Positions 45,151-57,174 of a DNA stretch of 64,000 bases are shown one piece after another. The DNA is taken from contig NC_134398.1 in assembly GCF_050003625.1 (NCBI RefSeq), forward strand, positions 78,896,003 to 78,960,002. Reading direction: 5' to 3'. The notes beneath the pieces were generated by a model, which was given only the letters and a program-made list of their open reading frames with translations, searched no databases and was not told the DNA's origin. The stretch comes from Haematobia irritans. Lineage: Eukaryota > Arthropoda > Insecta > Diptera > Muscidae. Position 1 is the first letter of the stretch. Each line of letters starts with the position of its first letter. A program made the translations under genes and the position numbers.

Positions 45151-46070
45151 TTAGCCTAGTATAAATGCAGACTGGTTCTACGGCCAAATTGATTTTTCTA
45201 CGTATTATTATAATTTTAAAATGCATATGTATTATTTTGCATATGTATTATTTCTAAATAAAAAAAAAACAATTGGAAGTCTTCGCAATGAAACACGTAC
45301 ATTCCGTGACTATAAAACAAAAGAATCAAACATACGTGCAAATGTTTGTTGTCTGGTGGTTTATGGGTATTCATCGAACAATCACCAATTTTCAATTGCT
45401 TTAATAAAGGAGAGGGGCGTCTTTTTCAGAAAAACTTCGAAATTAATCAACATCATTTACGTGAGCCAACACGAACTCGTAAACCATAAAATCCTACATC
45501 CGAACTGACTTTATCGTAATCAATAAGTGACCATGCACTTCGTCGTATTATTACTCACATTTAAAACAATAACCATAACTATTAAAAAATTGCAAAACGG
45601 CAGACAAAAAGCAAAGCTTCGACTTTATGTGTAAACCCATAAAAAGATCCCACCAAATGCAAATCATAAAAATTTAATTACCGAATTTCCCAAGAGGAAA
45701 GATGGCAGTTCACCACATGGTGCCATCAGAAGTCTCCAATTCAATGGTCATTCGTAGGACAGTGAACGCGGGTTGCCATCGACATGAATTGAATTCGTGG
45801 AAAACATTATGAGTCTAACAAATCAATCCTTGCAATGCTAAGAGTGAAAGATAAACAAATAAATTATTACCAAGGGGTTTAAAGTGAATCCAATATGCTA
45901 CTTTAAAAATAGACTTCTTCTTGTGGCACCAAAACAAAACAAGAAGCCCAAGGAGTAACTCATAATTTTCAGACAAAGAAATTAAAAAAAAAAATATTAA
46001 TAAATAAATCAGTAAAGAATATGATCTATAACATAAAAAAATAACGAAACGTATCACAACAATAGTGAAA
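45151..46070. other. Unassigned stretch
   Basis: Less repetitive than its surroundings. A 95-codon plus-strand frame (45221-45508) and a minus-strand frame (46108-45815, Leu/Phe-rich) show no motif I recognise. Confidence 0.3.
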
Positions 46071-46072
46071 TA

Positions 46073-46645
46073 CCCAGCAAAAAAATTTGGAAGTTCTTCC
46101 AAAGGCACAACTTTAAAAGCACTTCCAGAAGATGCACTCCCAATGATGTTCTTTATTTTAACTACCCAGGAATTCTTTTAATTCAATTTTTTATAACTTG
46201 GGATATTCATACTTTAAATGGATAATTTTAATTTTTTTTTTTTTCAAATTGTTTAAAAACAGTTTAAGAATTCATAAAATGGTACAAATCATTTAAATTT
46301 TGTCGAAAAAAATGCTAAATCCAATCTGAAAAACTTGTGCATTTTTGAAAATATTTGAGGTCAAACGTTTCCGACAAGCGTTGGAATCCCATAAAAATTA
46401 TAAAAAAATATAAAAATTATTTATTTGACAAAATATCACAGAATTTTTAAATTACATCCAAAACATTGAATTCGGATCACACCTAAAGAAGTGATGCAAA
46501 TTCAGTGGAACGGCTGTTGAAATGGAGGACTCCCTTCCTATGACAAGCTCATGTTAAATTCATCACTTCTGCGTCAACTTTGCACCACTTCCGAATCCAA
46601 AAAGAACATTTTCATTACTTTTTTGGCGACGCTTTTTTTGCTGGG
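46073..46645. mobile_element. CCCAGCAAAAA MITE, complete
   Basis: 573 bp, ends CCCAGCAAAAAAATTTGG and (inward) CCCAGCAAAAAAAGCGTC, TA on both sides (46071-46072, 46646-46647). No coding sequence. Confidence 0.88.
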
Positions 46646-46659
46646 TAGATAGATATATC

Positions 46660-47141
46660 AAGTAAAAGCGATGCATTTAACACGGTCTTGTCATGGGACG
46701 GATGTCCACCATTTCAACAGCCGTTGCACTGAATTTGAATCACTTCTTACTTTGTGATTTAAATTCAGTGCTTGGGATGTGAATTAAAAAATGTTGTCAT
46801 ATTTTGACAAATAAACAATTTATATATTTTTTTATGATTTTTAATGCATTCTAACGCTTGTCCGAAACGTTTGAATTAAAATATTTTGAAAAATTCGCAA
46901 AATTTCTTCAATGGATTTAGAATTTTTTTTCGACAAAACTTCAATAATTTGTACCATTTTATTAAAGCTTACTCTGTTTTTAACCTTTTGGAAACAAAAA
47001 AAAAATAAATTTACCCGTTAAAAAGCAAGTTATAAATAATTGAATTAAAAGAATTTCCTGTAGTTGAAATAAAGAACATCTTTGGGAGTACATCTTTTGG
47101 AGTTGTGCCTTTGGAAGAACTTCCACTTTTTGCTGGGAAGT
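46660..47141. repeat. CCCAGCAAAAA MITE, left-truncated copy
   Basis: Starts inside the MITE ('aaaagcgatgcatttaacacggtcttgtcatggg') and runs to TTTTTGCTGGG at 47131-47141. Confidence 0.75.
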
Positions 47142-47804
47142 AAAATATCACTATGATAGAGTGAAAAAAGACATTTAGAAAAAACGTTTTGTTTTTATCT
47201 ACATCGGCTTAAAAAGTACAAAAAAAATATATTAACAATTTGTGTTGCTAAATTCGATTAGTATTGAAATTAAAAATAATTCATATTTAAATGATTGAAT
47301 ATGTAGATTGGAAATATTATAAAAAAATCAAAATAGGCTAATACTTATTTGGAGGATTTTGCATCTTTGGTTTAATGTTTGCTTGAAATTAACATAATAA
47401 ACTATTTTTTGCTTTGAAATATCGTTTAAAAATTGAATTTTTATTCGAAATTTATTTATACCTGAATACCTGTGTTGATATATCGCAAAGAGTGAACAAA
47501 AATTCGATAAAAAAAAAGCAGTATCTTGGATTCAATAGCAAAATCCTTAGGGGAAGGTCAAAAGTTTTGCATTCAAATAAATTTTTCTGAGTGTATGCTC
47601 TCACAACAACATCATGAAACTACATTATAACAACAACAACTAATATAGAAGACAAATCGAAATATCACAATCAAAACAAACGAATAAAGTAAAAACAGTG
47701 GAAAATATGTTGGTAAATTGATTGTCTTTTCATATTGTGTTTGTCAACAAAAACTGGAATTACTCGCTGTTTCGTATAAAAAACTTCACTTCTACAGTTT
47801 TTGC

Positions 47805-48290
47805 ATGGTTTTATCTTTTTGATACGAAAAAATCGAACGAAAACGCGCATCAATTACTTTTATGACAAAATGACGTGGATTTATGTCTTCTAATGACGCG
47901 GATTTATGTCTTCTTTCAACGGATAACAGATATTTACACTAAAAGTAGGTATTAAGTTCGAGTTTAGCCGCTAATTTTCACGACAACTTTTCTTTAATAA
48001 TCCACTTTAAGGAATACAAACTTTGTGAACATTCGCTTTGGGCTATTCCCCATCAAGTTATAATAAAATTTGCAACAAAAATGTATAAGTTAATGCATTT
48101 TTTACTGATTTAGTTTTCAGTTTAGCGGCTAAACTCGAACTTAATACCTACCTTTAGTGTAAATATCTGTTATCCGTTGAAAGAAGACATAAATCCGCGT
48201 CATTAGAAGACATAAATCCGCGTCATTTTGTCATAAAAGTAATTGTTGCGCGTTTTCGTTCGATTTTTTCGTGTCAAAAAGATAAAACCA
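47805..48290. repeat. Palindrome: about 170-bp arms, 146-bp loop
   Basis: 47805-47975 is the inverted match of 48122-48290, with very few mismatches; within the inner 77 bases there is only one. Each arm also contains a direct duplication of 'gacgcggatttatgtcttct'. Part of the arm ('ttaagttcgagtttagccgctaa') resembles a motif inside elements P and Q (about 5317 and 28825). It sits next to an X copy. Confidence 0.85.
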
Positions 48291-48294
48291 TCAA

Positions 48295-48930
48295 AACAAA
48301 GTTTACTTGGATCCAAAGATTTTTACCTTCCTTTAAGGATTTCGGTATCGATTCCGAGCCAAAGATACGGGTTCTTTAAAATAAGGAATTTATTTTGCGA
48401 CCTATCTGGTTTTAAATCTAGGATCTATAAAATTAAAATTAGGATGCAGATCTCATTTATCGAATTTTCATTCTATTTTTCCGATATATTGATAAAGCTA
48501 TTCAGGTACAAACAAATGCCAGTTTAAGAATCCAAATTATGACGGATACTTCGAAGTAAAAAATATTTTCTTAATTCCAAAAAAAAAAAAAAAAAAATTA
48601 AACCAAAGATGCTAAATCCTCAAAATAAGTTTTAGCCTATGTGAAGCTTTTTATCTTAAATCTAAAGATTCAATATTTCAGTTAATTTCTTTAAATCAAA
48701 AATGTGTTTCTTTACTTTAAGGAAAATTTGCATGCAACGAAGAGACGCAAATTTTCAAAATGTGTGTGCCAAATTTAATGAACAACATTTTTGAAGAAAA
48801 GATTATAAACTTTCTTTTGATTAAAATTTCATTATTTTAAAGAAAATTTTCCTTAATAGTGTGTTAATTGCGCATACTAAAATAGAGGCTGCGTAATCTT
48901 TTAATATCACGTAAATATTTTTTTTCAGTG
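48295..48930. repeat. X-family repeat copy
   Basis: Matches 25965-26080, 30823-31140 and 42600-42673 in one run, ending CACGTAAATATTTTTTTTCAGTG before TA. This gives the uninterrupted form of X around both hAT-type insertion sites. Confidence 0.75.
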
Positions 48931-48949
48931 TAGAGGGAAATACCAAATT

Positions 48950-49165
48950 TCACTCACATCAGATGAAAGTTGGTCTAACAGCTTAAGAGTTCACATCTGG
49001 GAGTCGGTTTATATGGGAGCTTTATCTAATTATCGACTGGTATAACTCATTTACAATACCATACAAAGTACCTGTGCCCAATTACAAGTCAATGGCTTAT
49101 TTTTTTCTGAAGTTAGCACAATTTCTACAGACAGAAGGACGGACATGGCTAGATCGGAAGAAAAG
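48950..49165 (-). repeat. DINE-1-like fragment
   Basis: 'tctgggagtcggtttatatgggagctttatctaattatcg' and 'cagacagaaggacggacatggctagatcg' are core and 5'-end phrases of DINE-1-like elements, minus strand. Cut by the M-like repeat that follows. Confidence 0.65.
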
Positions 49166-49620
49166 GTTTATTTTAGAAAATTTTAACTAAAATAGTTTTC
49201 TAATTGCAACATGTTACAAATAAGTTAATACTTTTTGTCAAATTGAAGAAAATTTTTTAAAAATAATTAATTTTTTTCTGTTGTTTAAGAAAATTTCATA
49301 TGTTGGAAGAAAAACTTGGATTTAAAAATTGTTAAAATGTCTTTAGTAAAATTTACTCATTTGAGAGACTTATGAACTCAATTTAAGCAAACTTCTGCCA
49401 TTTTAGGAAAATATTAACTATTTTCTTTTTTAGTAAAATTGTGCACTATATTTGTATACAACTTTTTTTCTTATTTTTAGTTCACGTCATTAAAGTTGGC
49501 AAACAAATATTGAAATAAGGAACATTTACTGATATTGTGCAAAATTTAATTAAAATCAACTAATCTTCATGAACTAAAATAAAGTTCAGTTTTCATTAGA
49601 GCCCCTTTTTTCTGGGTGTA
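49166..49620. repeat. M-family-like MITE
   Basis: Tracts such as 'aaaattttaactaaaatag', 'gaaaatttcatatgttggaagaaaaacttgga' and the end CCCTTTTTTCTGGGTGTA match 30190-30690 and M-family ends. Confidence 0.5.
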
Positions 49621-50484
49621 TTTCCTTGTAATTGAATGGTTTCAATAGTAAAAACTGACACTAGTTAATAACAAAGTGGCCCTAAAGTGATTGCATTCCC
49701 TTTAAAACCTAACCTTACATAGGGTAAGAAATGAAAATTCCGCCATAACCATTAATCGCTGTTTGTGAATCACTTAAATATTTTGTGAAATGGATGTGTG
49801 GGTAAAACACGGCAAACTTCAGTGAGTACACGGATGCCGATAACCTAAAAGTTATGTAATGAGTTGCACGTGAACTCGGCTTGTGAGATTACCGCACATT
49901 GAAAGTTCACTTTCATTTACAAATCCGCAAATTAGCCATTTCTTTGTGGGTCGTAATGAAAGTTAGTTTCTCTTGCAACTTTTTTATTACAATTCTTTTC
50001 TACTCCAATTCTTTCAACTTTTTTCCTTCACTCATTCGCTTGTTTGCTCCTTTTGGAATTCATTTCTGGTGAATGGAAGAGTTGTTCCTTTAGTCTCAGT
50101 TTGCAAGGAATGTTCAACGGAAAAGAAACTCAGCATTAAGATTTTCGTGGTTGTGATGCACCACAACGAACTTTTCCCTCCTTTTTAGCAATGGAACTGG
50201 AAAACAATGCATAATTACAAAAAGGGAATTCATTCCAAAGAAACGTGAAAGGAGAAGTCTACTGAGCCTCATATTCCATTTCGATATTAAAGGATGAGTG
50301 GGAGTGGTTGTTGGTTGTTTTTGTCAAAGCTTAGGGGTTTACGTCACCCTAGCAAGAGTAAACGCTATCTCGCTTTCCCTGAATGATGTTTGTCTTTCAT
50401 TTTAACCAAGATCATAAATTAATTTTTCTAAGTAGTAACCTATGGATAAGGAGCAGTTTGCTTGTTTAATTAAAGACTATATTT
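49621..50484. other. Low-repeat stretch, no gene recognised
   Basis: Contains no repeat seen elsewhere in the window and has a higher GC content in places (about 49800-49960). A 71-codon frame (49973-50188) has no recognisable motif. It could be host intergenic or intronic DNA. Confidence 0.35.
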
Positions 50485-50685
50485 ACGGAGACCGAGTTGA
50501 CCTACTAAACAAATTGTTTAATCAAAACAAAATTAAATCACAAAAATTAATAGTATCAATTAATTTTTTAAATAACTTCGGTTATTGATACTATCACTTC
50601 TGTGATTGAAAACATTTGAACTAAAATTTAATTGGATCAATTAATTTCGGGATTGAATCCAAAAATTACTTGTTTGTGTGTACCA
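50485..50685. repeat. AATTAATT-rich MITE fragment
   Basis: 'ggatcaattaatttcgggattgaatcc...ttgtttgtgtgta' matches the right part of 22299-22874. Confidence 0.6.
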
Positions 50686-50817
50686 ACTATACTTACAATA
50701 TTCTTATGTTAGCCTAATATCAACGCGGGCTACTTTGTTGTCCAAATCAATTACTTTATTGCAATTTTAATGCGAGCAAATTGGATATAAAGATTAAGAA
50801 ATTTGTATTATTAAGGT

Positions 50818-51340
50818 CCCAGCAAAAACGTCGCCAAAAAAGTAGTGAAAATGTTCTTTTTGGATCCGGAAGAGGTGCAAAATTGTCGCAGAAGCGATGA
50901 ATTTAACATGGGCTTGTCATAGGACGGATGTCCACCATTTTAACAGCTGTTGCACTGAATTTGAATCCGAATTCAATGTTTTGGATGTGAAATTAAAAAT
51001 ATTGTAATATTTTGCAAAAAAAAAATATTAAAAACAATTTTTTTTATGATTTTTAATTTAATTTAGCGCTTGTCTAAAACGTTTAAAAGCTAATATTTCC
51101 AAAAATTTGCAATTTTTCAAGAATGAATTTGTACCATTTTATTAGTTCTTAGTCCGTTTTTACCTTATTTGAAACAAACAAAGTTTAAATTAACCATTAA
51201 AAATATAAAAAAAAACGAGAGTTACAAAAAATTGATTTAAAAGAACTTCCTGTGTAGTTAAAATGAAGAACATATTTGGGAGGACATTGTCAGAAGTGCT
51301 TTTAATGCCTTTAGAAGAACTTCCAAATTTTTTTGCTGGG
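50818..51340. mobile_element. CCCAGCAAAAA MITE, complete
   Basis: 523 bp, ends CCCAGCAAAAACGTCGCC and (inward) CCCAGCAAAAAAATTTGG. Opposite orientation to 46073-46645. Non-coding. Confidence 0.85.
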
Positions 51341-51344
51341 GTAT

Positions 51345-51600
51345 TGAAAAGAAAATGCCAGATACTCATCTTATGCGCCTGAATATACATATGATTCAGT
51401 GTTGGCTAATCCACATTTCCATTGTCTCTAGTAATATCTGGCTGGGCGAGATGATTCAATGTGGCTCCTATATGTTAATTTCCTATGAAAATTACATACG
51501 AGAATCATTTCTCCCAAGTTGAAACATTTTTTCATCTTTCGATTTCTTTCATCTTTCGATTTCGGTTTGTTACTACATTACTGCAACAATATGTTTTTTC
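51345..51600. repeat. Repeat shared with 58990-59290
   Basis: 'gaaaatgccagatac.catct' through 'gatttcg.tttgttactacat' is similar to 58993-59255. Class unknown; no coding sequence. Confidence 0.6.
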
Positions 51601-51973
51601 TCCGTTTCACTAAAATTTTTTGCAAACTTTTATTTCTATACAAAATATTGTTCCTATATAAATTATTTTCAAAATTTTGTTTCTAAAGAAAATTTTGTAA
51701 AAAAATTGTTACCAATTTGATGAAATTGGTAACAATCGACCAACAGACCAAATTTAAAAATTAATAAGTTCTTTGATCGATTTTGGTCCACCCTTCTCAA
51801 GATTTAATTCCTGCTTATCTAATTATTTTTATTATGTGAATATCTAACATTATTGGGTTATTTTGTTACATGAATGATTGTTCATGGTATGAAGACGTCG
51901 TGTGAATTTGTCGTTAGTCGTATTATTTTGTCGTGAATGATTGAGTGTGAGTGAAATTCTAAGATTTCTAAGA

Positions 51974-52339
51974 TTAAGTTCGGATTATCGCGTCAAAAAC
52001 AATGATTTCGCGGTTAAAGCAGGTTTTATAATTGAGATTTTCAAAATCTAGCTTTTTGGAAAAAAAATATTTTTTTTCCAATTTTTTTTTACAAAAATAT
52101 ACATATGTTACATACATATTTGAGTAAATAATCATGTTGATCACATTTTGAGGAAAAGAGACTCCAAAATAATTCTTAAAGACATCCTGATGTTTCGATG
52201 CACTCAGGGGCGTTGTCTTGTTTTGATGTATGCTCATCTTTCTAGGATTTGATGTTTCTGTTTTTCCATCTTTTTCAATGATGAACCCTTTCCAATCAAA
52301 GGGAGCCTGTTGTAACAGGAAACCACTTAACCCACCCAT
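51974..52339 (-). other. Unassigned 121-codon ORF
   Basis: The first 70 residues (MGGLSGFLLQQAPFDWKGF... to about 52130) have a composition that looks more protein-like than the AT-rich remainder. I cannot name a domain, and no splice or promoter signal decides the matter. Candidate exon or old gene relic. Confidence 0.2.
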
Positions 52340-53275
52340 TTTTTACCGTATTTAGTTTCCATTATCTAGAAACAATTGGGTTTGTTTATTCTATGGTCCA
52401 ATGGCAATTCTTCATGAAATATTTGGTTTCGTTTGAGAAATATTCAAACTTTTCTGATATCAATATTAAATGGTCTATTCCCTTAGTCAATTTTTGGGCA
52501 ACTTGGACTGTAGGGCCAGTCATAATGGCTTTTGCTTCGGTTTCGATCATATAATTTTGCATTTAGATAATGAGGGCCTGCTATAAAAGCATTTGCAGCA
52601 TTAAACATTATTCCTTAAAATGTAATTAAATTATAAAGGCCAATTCAAGGCAATGAACACCGAACATTAACTGTCAGATAAGATGGTGGCAAAGCTAACG
52701 AAACGAGGAAATATTTACAGCACTTTTATCAATACGAACATAACAATAAACACTTTTGATATCTTCTTATGGACGTCGGCCATCGGAAAATTTTTACTCT
52801 TACCCTCAGTAAACGTTGTCTATGTGCATATTGCCCAATGCTCAAGTTTCAGTACAACACGATGTTCATATTGAAAAGATGGTTGAACATGCGAGCATCT
52901 TAACGAATCTCTGCACATTGGGATAAAAATTTTAGTTTTAATGTCTTATGAGGTTTTACATTTAAGTCTCTTATTTCGGTACATTGCATGTGCTTCAGTA
53001 CCAAGATGCATCTACCACCAAGTTAGAGATGTAGTATGTTGTAGTGTAAACAGTCCGCTTAGCTTGTAACTAACTAGCTGTAAGTAATTGTAAGTTATCG
53101 GATGCTTTCATTTGTTAAAAGCTATATATATTATCGATATATTTTCAGTCCGATTTAAGAAACCAAAAAGGACAGACAAAAAAATAACCAACATTTGAGA
53201 ATGAAGTTATCTGAAGAGTGATTTATTTCCATGGGTAAATAAGAATTAATTAATAAAGAATAAGATTATTACAAA
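52340..53275. other. Low-repeat stretch, no gene recognised
   Basis: No repeats matching elsewhere in the window. Short frames only (for example 52683-52874). Possibly host intergenic or intronic DNA. Confidence 0.35.
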
Positions 53276-53640
53276 ACAAGTATATACAGCAGTAAGTTCG
53301 GCCGGGCCGAATCTTAAATACCCACCACCATGAACCAAATATTAGGGTTTCCTTTGAAATTTCAGGAGGGTTTGAGGACTTGAGGACACTTCCCGAAGAT
53401 AAATTTAAAAATTTCACCTATGAAAACTATATCAGATTCTGGATTTCAGCACGATCATTATTGAAGACTGTAGCGTGATTACAACAGACAGACGGACATC
53501 GTAATATCGTCTTAGAATTTCTCCCTGATCAAGAATATATATACTTTATATATTCGGAAATCGATATTTCGATGTATTACAAACGGAATGACAAACTTAT
53601 TGTACCCCTGTCGCCATTCTATGGTGGTGGGTATAATGAT
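53276..53640 (-). mobile_element. DINE-1-like element, internally deleted
   Basis: 365 bp. The minus strand opens with TATACCCACCACCATAGAAT, then 'TTGTCATTCCGTTTGTAAT', 'AAAGTATATATATTCTTGATC' and 'GATGTCCGTCTGTCTG', and ends GGCCGAACTTACTGCTGTATATACTTGT-like (about 53276). Nearly all of the tandem core is missing, so 5' and 3' hairpin ends lie close together. Confidence 0.75.
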
Positions 53641-53644
53641 GAAG

Positions 53645-53850
53645 AAAATAATAATGTAACGTTTTCTTGGAATGCCGGAGGAAGCAGTATTAAATGTGAT
53701 GAATAATATATTCAAAGGGTTGGATGATGGTGTTGCCAATATTTTCTACGATCTTTCCGAGGTTTTCGATTTATTGTATCACGGTGTATTGATTCATAAA
53801 TTAGGATATTATGGTTTAGAGGAGGCTGCTTTAAATTTGGTATGTTATTA
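53645..53850 (+). pseudogene. LINE reverse-transcriptase relic, motif A region
   Basis: Open frame with FYDLSEVFDLLYHGVLIHKL, matching the motif-A region (catalytic Asp in F.DLS..FD) of non-LTR reverse transcriptases, then GYYGLEEAALNLV. Broken at 53850 by a MITE; resumes at 56271. Confidence 0.75.
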
Positions 53851-54267
53851 CTCAGCAAAAAAAAAAATGGAAGTTCTTTAAAAGCAAGAATTAAAAATCA
53901 CTTCCAAACATGTTCTTTATTTTAACTACATACACACGCAAAGAAAAAAAAAAAACGTTTGGAAAACGTGTACCGAAAACGTTTTTCTTTTGTTAGAGTT
54001 TTTTGAATTGCTTCGAAAATTTTAAACTTTTATCACCAAAAAAATTCGTTTGTTACAAAATTTTTATTTTTTCAATAAAAAAAAAATATTTTTGAAACAA
54101 CAACACAGTCCATTTCGTTTATATCAAACACTGTTCTTTTGTGACTTAAGGTCTTTAATAAGACACATTTTACAGTTCAAAATTTAATATAGTACAATGT
54201 AATGTTCAACATTTTTTCAGAATCTTCCGAACATATCTGGAATATATGTAAAAAAAAACAAAAAAAC

Positions 54268-54350
54268 AAAAAAAAACTTTGGTCGAAGCAGGGATCGAAC
54301 CCACGACCCTTGGCATGCAAGTCAGACGTAGCAACCACTGCTCCACGGAG
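54268..54350 (-). promoter_or_regulatory. tRNA-like Pol III unit A (element Z)
   Basis: Minus strand: TGGAGCAGTGG (54345-54335), consensus B-box GGTTCGATCCC (54301-54291), then an uninterrupted T-run at 54276-54268. Equivalent of 5732-5815. Confidence 0.6.
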
Positions 54351-54462
54351 CCAAACTAACTGTTTGTTTCTGTTAAATAAACTTTGTTTATTCGGTTCGT
54401 GGGCGCCGCAAGCTATGCTATATAAATATAACTTATATGGATAATTATCTATTGATGACCAT

Positions 54463-54545
54463 AACAGGTACATAGCTCAGTGGTTAGTGTGTTGGCTTAC
54501 AAAGTGCATGGTCCGCGGTTCGATCCTCCGTCCAGGCGAAAGGTA
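54463..54545 (+). promoter_or_regulatory. tRNA-like Pol III unit B (element Z)
   Basis: Consensus A-box TAGCTCAGTGG (54473-54483) and B-box GGTTCGATCCT (54517-54527). Better boxes than in P or Q. A TATA-like 'ctatataaat' lies about 55 bases upstream. Confidence 0.6.
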
Positions 54546-54851
54546 AAAAAATTTAAAAATTTATAAATTCGTATAATTTCTTCTACATTGTAGGTATTAC
54601 AGGAAAAGGTGTTAATAACTAAAATTCCTTGTGGATGTGAGGGAAAATGCAATTAGCAAGAAAACAATGTTTTTTTTTGTTTGAGTTTGTCTTTATGAAA
54701 TTGTTTTTACATCCTGGAAAAGAATAAACGTTTATCACAAAAAGTACATACTTTTCTTCCAAATACACTTCCTTACAGCGAAAAGCAAATGAGAAACGAA
54801 CCTTGTTTGTCTAAAATTTCGTTTGGGAGGAAAGAATTATTTTTTTGCGTG

Positions 54852-55825
54852 CACCCTCACAAAAAATCGCTTCTGTAACATATACTCCCAAACATATTTT
54901 GCTTCAAGCATATACATTTTTGGGTATTGTCCAAACATTTATATGTTTGATCTCTTCCAATATATAATATGTTTGAAAGCATATTGGTCTAAACAATATA
55001 TGTTTGGGTAGTCTAAGTTCCAAACATTTTGTATTTTCGCATCCAAATTCAATAATGTTGTCTTCCAAAAAACAATATGTTATTATGTGACCATATAATA
55101 TGTTTGGAAGCATTTTGCACCCAAAAATATTATATGCTTAAAAAAAATTCTCCCAAACAATATTGTGCTCAAAATTTTATTTATTTATATATTTACAATC
55201 ATAATGAATTATGAAAATAAACAGGTTATATAGGTGCTAACAACATAGGTTTTCGACCTGAATGCTCAAAATTTTGTTTCTGCCCAATTGTATATTCCCC
55301 GACATCTTTCTCACTTCCACGAGATTTTTTAGTTCTTAGCACCTTTTTCTGTAATACAAACATTGTAGAAGAAATTATTCAATTTTATGATTTTTTTTTA
55401 TTTTAATTTTACCTTTTGCCGGACGGGGATTCGAACAGCGGACCACATAGTTTGTAAGTATCAAAGAAGTAGCTGATCAATTGCCCAAGGAAAAATAAAA
55501 TGTTAATTTTGTAATAACAAGCAACAACCACCAACTTAATTCAATATCGCTCCCTGTTAAATAGCGCTCCAAACTACTAAACACATATATGTTTATAGGC
55601 TATTTCTAAATTAATATATGTTTGCATCCAAGCATATTATATTTACAAACATTTTATGTCCCAAACATAATATGTTCTAACATATTAACATATATGTCCC
55701 AAACATGTTATGCTAGTTTATGAACATTATATGCTTGCACTCAAAAATATTGTGTTTAAAAATTTGTGTTCCAAACATATAATGGTTATGGCCAAACATA
55801 TGAAAAACAGGCTTTTTCATCCGTG
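54852..55825 (-). mobile_element. CATATGTTTGG-family element next to Z
   Basis: Starts CACCCTCACAAAAAATCGC and ends TTTTTCATCCGTG, TA to the right (55826-55827). Reverse-complement paralogue of 35695-36680, including the lone B-box region (about 55428-55440). It appears to have inserted at the right edge of Z. Confidence 0.82.
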
Positions 55826-56270
55826 TAGGAATTTCTTCTAATTAAATTTTTTTAACTAGCTTTTTCATTTTTAATGGGTAATTTTAACTTTTTTTTGTTT
55901 CAAATATGTTAAAAACAGCCTAAAAATTAATAATATGGCACAATTTAAACAAATTTTGTCGAAAAAATGCTAAATCCGTTTTAGAAAAAAATGCGAATTT
56001 TTGAAAATATTTAGGGCAAATGATTCACAAACAAATATAAAAGTTATTATTTATTTGACAAAATTTTTTTAATTCACATCCAAAATACCATATTTGGATC
56101 ACATCTTAAAAAGTGATGCAAATTCAGTGCAACGGTTGTTGAAATGGTGGACAACCGTCCTATGACAAGCCCATGTTAAATTCTTCGCTTTTGCGCCAAT
56201 TTTGCACAACTTCCGGATCCAAAAAGAACATTTCCACTATTTGTTTTTGGCGACGGTTTTTTTTGCTGGG

Positions 56271-56928
56271 TACTAACATAGATGTCAACAGTATGTTGAG
56301 ATTTCTGGTTGTAAGAATAGAAGTGCCCAAGTAGAATATGGGGTATTGGGACTATTGCTAATAGCTAAACATATGCAGAAGATATCTCCATTGCAAAGCT
56401 GATGTGCTAATGAAGACATATATGAAAAGAGATACATCAACAATATTCGAAAATATTAAGTAGCTGTTGAGGGTAGTGCTATTAAGGAATGTGATTCGGT
56501 CAAATATCTTGGAAATTATATTCAAAATAATCTTTGTTTGGACCTACACATCTAGCACTTCAAGAGGAAGATATCGCGTTTCATAAGAATATAAATTAAA
56601 TTAAATGCAATAATAGAAACTGAAAATATAAACGAAACCCACGATATTGCTTTGGAAAATTCTGAATCACAATACAAAAATCATTCAAGCGAGCTATGAA
56701 CCACTTAACCGAGTTGAACCTATGCAAGCCATGTAGTAACAAGTGAATTTTCTGAATATCTTCCCGGTATTGTAGAAACTGAATGTATAATGTACCGGAA
56801 AGAGAAAAATCTGTGGAATATAGGAGATTCAGACATGATCGGTTACGGTCCCCTACTTTGCAAAGGTATTATTGCAAATATTTCCACAAATTGCAAATAA
56901 AGTTCGCAAGACAGTTATTTGTGAAACA
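56271..56928 (+). pseudogene. LINE reverse-transcriptase relic, downstream part
   Basis: Broken frames continue the relic from 53850: a QYVEISGCK-like stretch (about 56290), then after several stops SVKYLGNYIQNNLCLDLHI (about 56495-56550) and a KISR..I..KLN stretch, all typical of the region after the catalytic YADD box. The copia element interrupts it at 56929-56933. Confidence 0.6.
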
Positions 56929-56933
56929 TAAGG

Positions 56934-57111
56934 TGTTAGCAGAGTAAAATTAAAAAGACAATTTGTTTCAGTAGAACAATACGGAGTAATAAAAAAAATT
57001 TATTTCATGTATACCAAAAGAAAATCAAGGCATGCTACATTTCAAAAATATTTAAAAACAACAAGTAGAATATTGAAGAGTGGATAATTGGTAATAAACT
57101 GATTCTCAACA
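56934..57111 (-). repeat. Copia 3' LTR
   Basis: 178 bp, TGTTA...TAACA-type ends. The part from 57003 matches 62907-63015. Confidence 0.8.
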
Positions 57112-57174
57112 CTTCCACTTTTATTACCAACATTATTTACTGTTTTAAAATTATTTAACATGTTCTTTAAATGA

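Larger units (their letters stand above)
44957..47593. mobile_element. X-family element, expanded by MITE insertions
   Basis: Left end CACTGAAAAAAATATTTACGTG (44957) and right end AAATTTTTCTGAGTG (47593) are inverted and flanked by TA. X-like sequence is visible at 44957-45150 and 47530-47593. The middle contains two CCCAGCA MITEs (46073-46645, 46660-47141) and unassigned sequence (45151-46070, 47142-47520). Confidence 0.5.
53934..54851. mobile_element. Terminal-repeat element Z with paired tRNA-like units
   Basis: Ends CACACGCAAAGAAAAAAA and (inward) CACGCAAAAAAATAATTC; TA lies left (53932-53933). Its interior shares with elements P and Q a module of about 390 bp containing two divergent tRNA-like units, but its termini are of a different type. 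No protein encoded. Confidence 0.7.
53851..56270. mobile_element. CCCAGCAAAAA MITE, expanded by two insertions
   Basis: Left end CTCAGCAAAAAA (one change from CCCAGC) and right end TTTTTTTTGCTGGG, TA on both sides (53849-53850, 56271-56272). Host MITE sequence is 53851-53931 and 55828-56270. The middle holds 53934-54851 and 54852-55825. Confidence 0.78.

Noticed and set aside
46200..46260. Poly-T and poly-A tracts as terminators or polyadenylation sites
   Set aside because: Such tracts are everywhere in this AT-rich sequence and are not tied to any intact gene.
47671..48527. Two short frames with similar N-termini (RVFVRFFR...)
   Set aside because: They are mirror readings of the palindrome arms, not related proteins.
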